Assembly: GCF_938045405.1 (NCBI RefSeq)
Contig: NZ_CALIMW010000224.1
Span: forward strand, 1-9,923
DNA from: an uncultured Campylobacter sp.
GTDB taxonomy: Bacteria > Campylobacterota > Campylobacteria > Campylobacterales > Campylobacteraceae
DNA length: 9,923 nucleotides
Reading direction: 5' to 3'
The translations under genes and the position numbers were made by a program. The notes below the pieces were generated by a model. That model was not told where the DNA came from and searched no databases. It saw only the letters and a program-made list of their open reading frames with translations. Positions 1 to 6,663 of this stretch are shown piece after piece; the first letter of the stretch is position 1, and every line of letters begins with the position of its first letter.

Positions 1-2011
1 TCGGATGGGAGAAAAAATTCCTAGCGCGCTCGTCTTTAAATTTAGGCGCGTAAAAGCCCAGCTCTTCGCGCTTTCCTGCAGAGTTCGGCTCCGCTTGATT
101 ATCCTGCGTGGAATTAGCCTTAAAATTCCGATCGGAATTCTTGAGCTCCTGCGACGAAACTGGCTCTGTTTGGTTTTGCGTGGAGTTAGCTTTGGAATTC
201 CGATCGGAATTTTTAGAGCTTTGCGAGAAGTTTTGAACAGAATTTGGCTCGGCGCTTCTTCCGTTTTGTGAGAAATCCCACGCGAAATTTTGATTTTTAA
301 AGTTTTGCGCGGAGGCGGGTTTGGAATTTTGACTTTGATCGGAGCTTTTAACGCTTTGTAAGAAGCTTAGCGGTAAATTCCGTTCGGAATTTTTAATGTT
401 CTGCGAGAAACTCGGTTTGGAATTTGGCTCGGCACTTCTGCCACTTTGCGAAAAACCCTGAGTAGAATTTTGATCGTAGATTTTACCGTTTTGCGGAAAG
501 CTCGACAAAGAATTTTGATCAAAATTCTTGATACTTTGTAAAAAAACCTGAGCGGAATTTTGATTTTTAAAGCCTCGCACGGGCTCTGCCTCCGAATTGC
601 GATCGGAATTTTTGGCACTCTGTGAGAGATTTTGCTCGAAATTTTGCTTGAAATTCTTAGCGCTCTGCGGGAATTTCGGCTCAAAATTTCGGCCCGAATT
701 TCCGAAGCCTTGCATAGACCCAACTTCCCTACCGCGAGCGGAATTCCAAAAATTTTGTATAAAATTTAAAGCGGAAATTTTGAAATTTTGCACGGGCTCA
801 GCTTCCAAGCTCCATGTAAAATTTTTAAAATTTCGTGTAAAATCGGGGGCGAAACGTTTGAAATTTTGTGCGGCTTCGCAGCCTCTGTGCCGTAGACCAG
901 GTCCGCACGGTATGCCGGCCTCGCTCTCAAAGCAAGAGCTACGCGGCGCGAGAATTTTACTTTCAAAGCCTAGTCTGCGCAGCACACGGGTTTCGCGCCC
1001 AAAACTCGTCCAATTGCGCGATTTAGCGCTCTTGTCGACACTTTCGTCGGCGCGGATTTGCTTTTTTAAATTTACAAATTGCGAGGCGGCGAGGTTAAAT
1101 TTCTTCAAATTTACGGGGCTAAAATTCTTAAAATCGCGCGCGACATGTAAATTCAAAAAATTCCGCACCGCACAAAAGGTGCCTAGAGCGGGATTTTGCT
1201 CACCACCTAGCCCATTTGCATCGCAAAACAGCGAGTGGTAGGCGCTCAAAACGGCTTTTCGAGCATTATATCTCGTGCTAAATCCACATGCATCAAAACC
1301 GCAACGAGGAAAGGCGTCTCGGTTCGCGCCAAATTTGCAGTACAAATGAACGCCCCGCTTCGTGCCAACGCGACGCAAGCAAATGTCTGCATTGAAATTG
1401 CGCTGCGAGCGGACGCTCATACTAGATTGCAAACGATCGCTCGTGTTAGAGCTGCGTCGCAAACGACCGATCGCGCTGGGGTCGCGGCGTGAGTGGACAT
1501 CTCGGTTTACGTCAACGCGCCGTAAGCAAGCGCTCACGCTAGAGCTACACCGCAAGTAAGTACTCGCGCTAGAGCCGCAGTATGTATCGCTGCTAAATTT
1601 CGTCGAATTTTGCGCTGTAAAACCCCAGCGCACTGCGCCGTTCAGGAGCACGCTCACGCTATAATCGCAGTTCGCACGGCTGCGCAGTCCGTATTTCGGC
1701 GTGATAAAACCGCAGCGCCCTGTATCCTGTGTGAGGCTGTGTCTGCCCGCGCCGACATCGATACATCCAGAACTCCGCAAAAGCTCGCGCCCGCGTGCAT
1801 CCAGATCGTAGCGCCCGATGCCCCGAAAAAGCCCATCTATGCGAGCGCCGAGGTCGTCGCAGCTAGCGCCCGGCAAATGCCCGTAATTGCGCGCGCCCGG
1901 ATCGCAATATGTACCAAAACCTCGTTCATACGCGTCTGAACCGCAACGTAAGTTTAAATTTCGTGCGGAACCTCCATGCTTGTGCGCATTAAAGATAAAA
2001 TTTCTACTCAT
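1..2011 (-). CDS. Long repeat-rich, Asn/Gln/Ser-rich protein of unknown function, C-terminus cut by the window edge
   Basis: I do not recognise this gene. The frame is open for 670 codons, from an ATG at 2009-2011 to the left edge. The ATG lies inside the last codons of the ATPase gene (8-base overlap), and AGGGGAG sits 9 bases upstream, so translation is probably coupled to the transporter. Residues 1-378 contain 18 Cys with many Arg, Gly and Ser, and carry a repeated CLRRV motif (162, 211). Residues 379-650 contain no Cys and are dominated by Asn, Ser, Gln, Phe and Lys in repeats such as QNF, KNSDRN and SAEPNS, which looks intrinsically disordered. From about 651 the text changes to GFYAPKFKDERARNFF, which reads like the start of a folded domain. 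No signal peptide is visible. The long frame, start site and repeats that keep frame support coding. Low-complexity DNA can stay open by chance, and the true start could be internal (Met198, Met433). Confidence 0.7.
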   Translation of the reverse strand, partial: MSRNFIFNAHKHGGSARNLNLRCGSDAYERGFGTYCDPGARNYGHLPGASCDDLGARIDGLFRGIGRYDLDARGRELLRSSGCIDVGAGRHSLTQDTGRCGFITPKYGLRSRANCDYSVSVLLNGAVRWGFTAQNSTKFSSDTYCGSSASTYLRCSSSVSACLRRVDVNRDVHSRRDPSAIGRLRRSSNTSDRLQSSMSVRSQRNFNADICLRRVGTKRGVHLYCKFGANRDAFPRCGFDACGFSTRYNARKAVLSAYHSLFCDANGLGGEQNPALGTFCAVRNFLNLHVARDFKNFSPVNLKKFNLAASQFVNLKKQIRADESVDKSAKSRNWTSFGRETRVLRRLGFESKILAPRSSCFESEAGIPCGPGLRHRGCEAAQNFKRFAPDFTRNFKNFTWSLEAEPVQNFKISALNFIQNFWNSARGREVGSMQGFGNSGRNFEPKFPQSAKNFKQNFEQNLSQSAKNSDRNSEAEPVRGFKNQNSAQVFLQSIKNFDQNSLSSFPQNGKIYDQNSTQGFSQSGRSAEPNSKPSFSQNIKNSERNLPLSFLQSVKSSDQSQNSKPASAQNFKNQNFAWDFSQNGRSAEPNSVQNFSQSSKNSDRNSKANSTQNQTEPVSSQELKNSDRNFKANSTQDNQAEPNSAGKREELGFYAPKFKDERARNFFSHP
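71..214 (-). repeat. Two tandem 72-base units (24 residues each)
   Basis: Residues 600-623 and 624-647 of the long minus frame both begin KNSDRN, then S or F, then KANSTQ, and both continue into an EP pair. The unit is 24 codons, so the duplication keeps the frame. Similarity is high enough to suggest it is one of the youngest duplications in the region. Confidence 0.7.
119..478 (-). repeat. 180-base tandem repeat (60 residues), two degenerate copies
   Basis: Residues 512-571 and 572-631 align without gaps at a 60-residue offset. Both contain GRSAEPNS followed by FSQ and then KNS(E/D)RN at the same spacing, and 22 of the first 41 residues are identical. The period is a multiple of three. The 24-residue repeat lies partly within the second copy, so duplications are nested. 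Confidence 0.65.
379..877 (-). repeat. Older, more decayed copies of the Asn/Phe/Gln repeat
   Basis: Residues 379-545 of the long minus frame repeat short words at irregular spacing: QNFK, KNFK, QNFE, SQSAKNSDRN, EAEPV (404-407 and 475-478) and SQNIKNSERN. They resemble the better preserved repeats nearer the window edge but are harder to align, which suggests the array has diverged with age away from that edge. Confidence 0.5.
1346..1528 (-). repeat. Degenerate repeat in the Cys-bearing half, CLRRV units
   Basis: CLRRVDVNRDVH at residues 162-173 and CLRRVGTKRGVH at residues 211-222 match at 9 of 12 positions with a 49-residue offset. Ser-rich segments with LR or LQ lie between them. At the DNA level related words containing CTAGAG or TTAGAG followed by GC-rich text recur around 1423, 1446, 1540 and 1570. 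Confidence 0.5.
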
Positions 2012-2696
2012 AATAGCTCACTCCCCTAAACTGCTCGCTTACCACGCGCTCTTCGTACCGCTCGTCGCGCGCGCTTAGCGGCTCATCTAGCCTCACGACG
2101 CGCCTAAGCCCCATCCCTTTGGGCTCGAGCTCGATGATCTCGTGGCTTAGGCGCGCGGCTTCGAAGCGGTCGTGGGTCACCAAAAGGCAGGCAAGCCCCT
2201 CGCGCTCGATCTTTGAGACTAAAATTTCGATCAGCACGCCGCGCAGATCGCGATCCAGACCTACAAACGGCTCATCAAGCAGCGCCAGATCGCAGCCGCT
2301 AAGGATCGTGCGCAAAAATGCCGTGCGCTTTTGCATTCCGCCGCTTAGCTCGCGCGGGAATTTATTCAGATCGCTCGGGCTTAGCCCGATCTTTGCGGCG
2401 AGGGCGTAAATTTCGTTCACGCCGGCGGGGCTAAAAATTTCGATATTTTTAAGCGCCGTGAGGTTCGGTAGCAGGCGGTTTTCTTGAAACAAAAAGCTGA
2501 TTTTCTTAAAGCCGTTTTCGATCTGCCCGCTTTTTTTATCCTCCAGCCCGCAGACCAGCCGCAAAAGCGAAGTCTTGCCGCAGCCGCTGGGGCCAAAAAG
2601 CGTCTTTACTTCGCCCGCGCGCAGCTGCAGCGAAAAATCGGAAATTATAACATCGCGCAGAATTTCGTAGCGCAGATTTGAAATTTTTAGCATCAT
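2004..2696 (-). CDS. ABC transporter ATP-binding protein, nitrate/sulfonate/taurine class
   Basis: This is the cytoplasmic ATPase that powers the importer encoded with it. In a 230-residue product the family motifs are intact: Walker A GPSGCGKTS at 35-43, Q-loop Gln71, signature LSGGMQ at 117-122, Walker B ending LLDE near 142, D-loop GLD at 146-148 and switch His175. I place the start at the ATG at 2694-2696, because it forms a 4-base ATGA overlap with the permease stop. The next ATG (2691-2693) has a better-spaced GGAG, and a GTG at 2703-2705 is a third option that lacks a ribosome binding site. The C-terminus overlaps the start of the long repeat-rich frame by 8 bases. The class is clear from the motifs and the neighbours; the substrate cannot be read from this subunit. 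Confidence 0.9.
   Translation of the reverse strand: MMLKISNLRYEILRDVIISDFSLQLRAGEVKTLFGPSGCGKTSLLRLVCGLEDKKSGQIENGFKKISFLFQENRLLPNLTALKNIEIFSPAGVNEIYALAAKIGLSPSDLNKFPRELSGGMQKRTAFLRTILSGCDLALLDEPFVGLDRDLRGVLIEILVSKIEREGLACLLVTHDRFEAARLSHEIIELEPKGMGLRRVVRLDEPLSARDERYEERVVSEQFRGVSYYE
2021..2027 (-). promoter_or_regulatory. Ribosome binding site for the long repeat-rich frame
   Basis: AGGGGAG on the minus strand lies 9 bases before the ATG at 2009-2011, inside the 3' end of the ATPase gene. It is the main evidence that this ATG is a real start and not just the first Met after a stop codon (TGA at 2018-2020 in the same frame). Confidence 0.6.
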
Positions 2697-3490
2697 CTGC
2701 TCCACGGCATCAGTAAAATTTGAAGCGGCTTGGTCACGAGATAATCAAAAAGCGCCGTAAAGGCTATGACTAGGCACACATATGCCATGACCTCGACCGT
2801 ATCGATATTTACGCGCGCTTCGGCGATCTTTGCGCCGATGCCGTCGTTCGCACCCAAAAGCTCCGCCATCACAAGCACCTTCGCGCCGTTGCTGACCGCG
2901 ACGTAGATCGCAGGAAGCAGTCGCTCGATTAGATGCGGCGCGTAGAGGTAGCGCAGTTTTTTTAGAATTGAGCTTTTGTAGCTGTCGAAAAGCTCGGTGT
3001 ATTCGGCGCTTACGCTAGCCATCGCCTGCGCCGCGGACGCAAAAGTCATCGGCGCGACGACGATAACGACGGTAAAAAGCACGCTTGTATCGCCGAAATG
3101 AAACCAAAATATCGCAAGCACGATCCAAACGATGGGCGGCGTCGAGAGAAGCACGGTAATTAGCGGGTTTAAAAAGGCTCGCAGGCTTTTGAAATACCCC
3201 GCCGCAAGCCCGCTGCAAATCCCCGCAAAAAGCGCGAGGAAGGTGCCTGCAAGCGCGCGCTTAAGCGACAGAGCTAGATCGTTTGCGGCGAAATTTTTTA
3301 AAATTTCGCACGCCTTAGAAAAAACAGCCGCGGGTTCTGGCAGAATGAGCGGCCCGTAAGCCTCGCTCGCCACCTGCCAGACGGCTATGAAAAAGCACAC
3401 CGCCCCTAGGCTCGCAAAGCCGCCCCACAGATAGTCTATGACGTAAAACGCGGGGTTTTGAGCTTTGCGAATTTTATCGATTTTTAGCAT
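2693..3490 (-). CDS. ABC transporter permease, nitrate/sulfonate/taurine class
   Basis: This 265-residue inner-membrane protein would form the channel of the importer, probably as a homodimer with one ATPase per subunit. Hydrophobic segments lie near residues 25-42, 82-100, 110-132, 136-150, 190-212 and 233-255, which fits the six-helix binding-protein-dependent permease family. The cytoplasmic coupling loop that contacts the ATPase is around 164-215, with the family pattern of a conserved Ala/Pro region (APHLIERLLPAIYVAV) and a Gly-rich stretch AELLGANDGIGA. The ATG overlaps the stop of the binding-protein gene by 7 bases, and its own TGA overlaps the ATPase start. Length and topology are normal for the family. 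Confidence 0.9.
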   Translation of the reverse strand: MLKIDKIRKAQNPAFYVIDYLWGGFASLGAVCFFIAVWQVASEAYGPLILPEPAAVFSKACEILKNFAANDLALSLKRALAGTFLALFAGICSGLAAGYFKSLRAFLNPLITVLLSTPPIVWIVLAIFWFHFGDTSVLFTVVIVVAPMTFASAAQAMASVSAEYTELFDSYKSSILKKLRYLYAPHLIERLLPAIYVAVSNGAKVLVMAELLGANDGIGAKIAEARVNIDTVEVMAYVCLVIAFTALFDYLVTKPLQILLMPWSR

Positions 3491-4443
3491 AGAAAAAAGT
3501 CGTCCTTAGGCATCGCGCCGCCGATGAGCTTAGGGTTAAATTCCATCAAAATTTCATAAAATTTCAAAAGCTCGTCCTTGATCTCGCTAGGCTTTTTGAC
3601 GCATAAATTCGACGTATCGATGCTCATAAATATCGCAGGCGGCGGCGCGGGAAAGAAATTCGTCCCGATTGCCGCAGCGCTTTGTTTGTTCGCTTTGATC
3701 CACGCAAGCGCGTCTGCTAAATCGGCATTTAAAATTTCAAAATCCGCCTTTTTCGCGGCGTAAAAATCGGTATCTGCGATGATGCCCGCTTGCGGGATTA
3801 TGGGCTTTACCGAAAACGCCTGCGCCCACATATCGCTTAAATTTGCTCCTCGTTGCACGGCGATGCCCGATACTTTGCCCTTTAAGATCATGGCGCTTGC
3901 TAACGGCTCCACCGTGATCGCGACGTCGTAGTCCTTAGCCAAAAACAGCTGCGCGCTCTCTGCGGGGCTGGCGGTGTAGTCGATGTTTAGCCCGCTGATG
4001 CCCTGCTTTTTCGCTATGGCTCGCACGATGATGTCTAGCATGTCGTTTTTAAAAGGCATTACGATCTTTTTGCCCTTCAGCTGAGCAAATTCCGTTATCT
4101 TCTCGCCCTTGCTCATCACGAAATTTAGCCCCTCGGTGAGGATATTTACCATGCCGATCTTGCGCCCCTGATTTGCGAGGTTCACCCCTACGTTGCTGGG
4201 GCTCATCATGACCTTGTACTCGCCGTTTGCTACGCCCGCGCGCAGCTGATCGGGATCGCGCCAAAGCTCGAGCTTCGCGTCGTATTTTTTGCCGATCTGC
4301 CCCTGCATGCACGCAACGCCGATGATGAGGCTAGGCATCGCGGGCGCGCCGTAAATAGTAAAAGTCTCTTTTGCAAAAAGAGGGCTAGCAAGCCCGCTAG
4401 CCGCCAACGCGGACGTTAGTTTTAAGAAATTTCTTCTTTGCAT
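3484..4443 (-). CDS. Tat-exported periplasmic substrate-binding protein of the ABC importer
   Basis: This 319-residue protein should bind the substrate in the periplasm and deliver it to the permease. It begins MQRRNFLKL, a twin-arginine signal with the RRxFLK pattern, followed by a hydrophobic stretch and a likely cleavage site after LFA at residue 24. There is no lipobox Cys, so it is probably soluble. The body resembles the NrtA/SsuA/NMT1-like binding proteins, with motifs such as LKGKKIVMPF and the late AxTVEPLAS-type segment (AITVEPLAS). The start has AAGAGGAGA just upstream. It is first in the gene string and carries the promoter. The substrate is not identifiable; nitrate, sulfonates, bicarbonate or a pyrimidine precursor are all known for the wider family. 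A Cys is the very last residue, which is unusual but has no clear meaning. Confidence 0.85.
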   Translation of the reverse strand: MQRRNFLKLTSALAASGLASPLFAKETFTIYGAPAMPSLIIGVACMQGQIGKKYDAKLELWRDPDQLRAGVANGEYKVMMSPSNVGVNLANQGRKIGMVNILTEGLNFVMSKGEKITEFAQLKGKKIVMPFKNDMLDIIVRAIAKKQGISGLNIDYTASPAESAQLFLAKDYDVAITVEPLASAMILKGKVSGIAVQRGANLSDMWAQAFSVKPIIPQAGIIADTDFYAAKKADFEILNADLADALAWIKANKQSAAAIGTNFFPAPPPAIFMSIDTSNLCVKKPSEIKDELLKFYEILMEFNPKLIGGAMPKDDFFLC

Positions 4444-4496
4444 ATTCTCCTCTTTTCATTCCTGCCAAACGGCAAGATTTTGATAATCGATGTGCA

Positions 4497-4502
4497 ATTA
4501 TA
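4497..4502 (-). promoter_or_regulatory. Probable -10 box for the ABC transporter string
   Basis: TATAAT on the minus strand, preceded by a T-rich stretch, about 54 bases before the binding-protein ATG. This is the usual form of an epsilonproteobacterial sigma-70 promoter, where the -35 is poorly conserved. A short hairpin (TGCC, four-base loop, GGCA at 4463-4474) lies in the implied leader. Confidence 0.6.
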
Positions 4503-4546
4503 TCAAAAATAGGGGTGATTTGGTTTGATTAAGCTCAATAGTCGGC

Positions 4547-4574
4547 TTTAAATTTTAATGCGCTAAAATTTAAA
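4547..4574. promoter_or_regulatory. Perfect 11-base inverted repeat between the divergent operons
   Basis: The arms TTTAAATTTTA (4547-4557) and TAAAATTTAAA (4564-4574) are exact reverse complements around a six-base spacer ATGCGC. The site lies between the transporter promoter and the ilvD promoter and could be an operator for either. AT-rich words of this kind are common in this genome, so it could be chance. Confidence 0.35.
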
Positions 4575-4601
4575 ACGCCCCGCAGCGGTAAAATTTTATG
4601 C

Positions 4602-4607
4602 TAAAAT
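4602..4607 (+). promoter_or_regulatory. Probable -10 box for ilvD
   Basis: TAAAAT preceded by TTTTATGC, 28 bases before the chosen ilvD ATG. A second TAAAAT at 4564-4569 lies inside the inverted repeat and could be an alternative promoter. If the 4602 box is used, transcription would begin near 4612-4616, downstream of the ATG at 4606, which supports the later start codon. Confidence 0.5.
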
Positions 4608-4624
4608 GGAGAAAATTTCAATTC

Positions 4625-4629
4625 AAGGA
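4625..4629 (+). promoter_or_regulatory. Ribosome binding site that decides the ilvD start
   Basis: AAGGA six bases before the ATG at 4636. The earlier in-frame ATG at 4606 has no such site, and its ten extra residues do not resemble the family's N-terminus. Confidence 0.7.
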
Positions 4630-4635
4630 TATAAA

Positions 4636-6309
4636 ATGAGAAGCGACATCATCAAAAAAGGCTATACGCGCGCGCCGCACAGAAGCTTGCTAAGAGCGAC
4701 GGGGCTAAAGGACGAGGACTTTGAAAAGCCGTTTATCGGCGTGGCAAACAGCTTCATCGAGATTATCCCTGGGCACTTTTTCCTCAACAAATACTCCGAA
4801 ATTTTAAAAGACGAGATCCGCAAAAACGGCTGCGTGCCGTTTGAGTTTAACTGTATCGGCGTGGACGACGGCATCGCGATGGGACATGCTGGGATGCTTT
4901 ATAGCCTGCCTAGCCGTGAGCTGATCGCAAACTCGATCGAAACGGTTATGAATGCGCACGCCCTGGACGCTCTTGTGTGTATGCCAAACTGCGATAAAAT
5001 CGTACCCGGCATGGTGATGGGCGCGCTTCGCGTGAACGTGCCGACGGTTTTTGTTAGCGGCGGCCCGATGAAAAAGGGCTACACCAAAAAAGGCGAGCCA
5101 ATCGACCTATCCACGGCGTTTGAGGCGGTGGGTAAATTTGAAACCAAAGAGATCAGCGCCGAGGAGCTAAAAGAGATCGAGTGCGCCGCCTGTCCGAGCG
5201 GAGGCAGCTGCTCGGGGATGTTTACGGCAAACTCGATGAATACGCTGTGTGAAGCGATGGGTATCGCGCTAAAAGGCAACGGCACGGTGCCAGCACTAAC
5301 TCCTGAGCGCGAGGAGCTCATCAGGCAGGCTGGACGTCGTATCTGCCATATAGCGCTCGATGAAAAATACAAAATCCGCAACATCGTAAATGAAAAATCG
5401 ATCCAAAACGCCCTAGTCGTCGATATGGCGATGGGCGGCAGCAGCAACACCGTGCTGCACATCCTGGCTATCGCGCGCGAAGCGGGGGTAAATTTGCAGA
5501 TCGCCGGGCTCAACGAGATCAGCCGTAAGATCGCGCACATCGCCAAAATCAGCCCGAGCCTGCCAAACGTGCATATGGAGGATATCGACCGCGCTGGCGG
5601 TCTAAGCGCCGTGATAAATGAAATTTCGCGCCGCGACAACGGTCTGCTGGACTTAGGCGCGCCGACCGTCACGGGCGAGAGTCTAGGCGAGCGCGTCGGA
5701 GCTAGCGCCATAAAAGACGAATCGGTCATCCGCAAGGTCGAAAACGCCTACTCGCAGGTCGGCGGGCTGGCGATTTTGTTTGGAAATTTAGCCGAACAGG
5801 GCTGCGTCATCAAGACAGCGGGCATCATAGGCGAGCGTAAATTTAGCGGCAAGGCCGTGTGCTTTAACAGCCAAGACGAAGCGATAGAGGGCATCTCAAG
5901 CGGCAAGGTAAACAAGGGCGACGTGGTTGTCATCCGCTACGAAGGGCCGCGCGGAGGCCCTGGTATGCAGGAGATGCTAAGCCCGACATCGCTCATCATG
6001 GGGCGAGGTCTGGGCGCGGACGTGGCGCTCATCACGGACGGCAGGTTTAGCGGCGCGACTAGGGGGCTAAGCGTCGGGCACGTGAGTCCCGAAGCTGCCG
6101 AGGGCGGCATGATCGGACTGCTAGAGGACGGCGATATCATCGACATCGACGTGGATATGTACGCGATAAACGTGCGCCTAAGCGAAGCCGAGGTCGCCGA
6201 GCGCAGAGCTAAATTTAAGCCGATTGAAAAACCGCTGCCGTATCGCTGGCTGCGAATGTATCGCAAGCTGGTAACGAACGCTAGCAACGGAGCGATATTG
6301 GAGGCGTAG
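4636..6309 (+). CDS. ilvD: Dihydroxyacid dehydratase
   Basis: IlvD removes water from 2,3-dihydroxy-isovalerate and 2,3-dihydroxy-3-methylvalerate to give the keto acids that precede valine, leucine and isoleucine. It is a cytoplasmic iron-sulfur enzyme. The 557-residue product is normal in length and matches the family from end to end, with GVDDGIAMGH near 75-84, PNCDK with Cys119, ACPSGGSCSGMFTANSMNT near 185-203 with Cys192, and GGPGMQEMLSPTS and DGRFSGATRGLSVGH toward the C-terminus. The start at 4636 gives MRSDIIKKGYTRAPHRSLLRA, the usual Campylobacter beginning. Residues 45-47 read PGH, where the three-Cys [2Fe-2S] subfamily has PCN, so this belongs with the E. coli-like, oxygen-sensitive type. 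It is transcribed alone, divergent from the transporter string and convergent with leuC. Confidence 0.97.
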   Translation: MRSDIIKKGYTRAPHRSLLRATGLKDEDFEKPFIGVANSFIEIIPGHFFLNKYSEILKDEIRKNGCVPFEFNCIGVDDGIAMGHAGMLYSLPSRELIANSIETVMNAHALDALVCMPNCDKIVPGMVMGALRVNVPTVFVSGGPMKKGYTKKGEPIDLSTAFEAVGKFETKEISAEELKEIECAACPSGGSCSGMFTANSMNTLCEAMGIALKGNGTVPALTPEREELIRQAGRRICHIALDEKYKIRNIVNEKSIQNALVVDMAMGGSSNTVLHILAIAREAGVNLQIAGLNEISRKIAHIAKISPSLPNVHMEDIDRAGGLSAVINEISRRDNGLLDLGAPTVTGESLGERVGASAIKDESVIRKVENAYSQVGGLAILFGNLAEQGCVIKTAGIIGERKFSGKAVCFNSQDEAIEGISSGKVNKGDVVVIRYEGPRGGPGMQEMLSPTSLIMGRGLGADVALITDGRFSGATRGLSVGHVSPEAAEGGMIGLLEDGDIIDIDVDMYAINVRLSEAEVAERRAKFKPIEKPLPYRWLRMYRKLVTNASNGAILEA

Positions 6310-6330
6310 GGTGCCTTAAATTTTAAACAT

Positions 6331-6368
6331 ACCGCTGTAATTTTGCTCAAATTTACGGCGGTTTTGTT
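6331..6368 (+). terminator. Rho-independent terminator after ilvD
   Basis: ACCGCTGTAA at 6331-6340 pairs with TTACGGCGGT at 6353-6362 (ten pairs with one G-U), with a 12-base loop, followed by TTTTGTT. It starts about 20 bases after the ilvD stop, the expected place. Confidence 0.7.
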
Positions 6369-6460
6369 AAATTTACGCGTAGGTTTTCGGCTCTAAATTT
6401 TAAAATTTAACCTAGGCGAACGCTTGGTACTTATCAATGTAAGAGCCAATGGGATATCTA

Positions 6461-6598
6461 TTTGAAATTTTACTTATTACGCAAACAAGCCGAGCGAAGT
6501 GGAAACCTAAATTTAAACTCTGCATGTCGGCATTTTTAAGCATAAATTTTACTCTAGCGCACTTGTTAGAGTAAAACTCTGCCAAGTAGAATTTCAAA
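6461..6598. repeat. Nested inverted repeat, possible structured RNA or small mobile remnant
   Basis: The outer arms 6461-6475 and 6584-6598 pair over 15 positions with one G-U. Inside them, 6547-6556 and 6567-6576 form a perfect 10-base stem (TTTTACTCTA with TAGAGTAAAA) around a 10-base loop. No open frame with a start signal is inside. It could be a small non-coding RNA, a terminator-like fold, or the remains of a miniature inverted-repeat element. Confidence 0.4.
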
Positions 6599-6633
6599 AT
6601 TTACGTGATTACGCCGATAGCAGCATTTAAAAT

Positions 6634-6663
6634 CCGCGAGGTTTTAATAACAAAGCCTCGCGG
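6634..6663. terminator. GC-rich hairpin between the convergent ilvD and leuC genes
   Basis: CCGCGAGG at 6634-6641 and CCTCGCGG at 6656-6663 are exact reverse complements, and the stem extends inward by a G-U and three T-A pairs to 12. On the minus strand the stem is followed by ATTTTAAA, a weak T tract. It lies about 200 bases beyond the leuC stop, so it may end leuC transcription late or belong to something else. Confidence 0.4.

Noticed and set aside
367..723. A 118-codon minus-strand frame in another register of the repeats
   Set aside because: It is basic and repetitive, has no ribosome binding site and lies wholly within the 670-codon frame.
597..1241. A 214-codon plus-strand frame rich in Phe, Cys and Lys, antisense to the long repeat-rich frame
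   Set aside because: It has no ribosome binding site and is three times shorter than the opposing frame. Its length follows from the low-complexity repeat, which lacks stop words on this strand too.
1610..1939. A 109-codon plus-strand frame in the left region
   Set aside because: It resembles no family, has no start signal, and lies opposite the longer frame that is coupled to the ATPase gene.
1..2011. Possibility of a CRISPR array in the left region, because of the repeats
   Set aside because: Repeats are degenerate, vary in spacing, are in frame with a long coding region and have no unique spacers of even length.
5079..5735. A 218-codon minus-strand frame inside ilvD
   Set aside because: It is the antisense shadow of ilvD, whose own product matches a known enzyme throughout.
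6412..6597. A 61-codon minus-strand frame between ilvD and leuC
   Set aside because: It starts with TTG, has no ribosome binding site, and covers the inverted-repeat element almost exactly, so the frame is probably a by-product.
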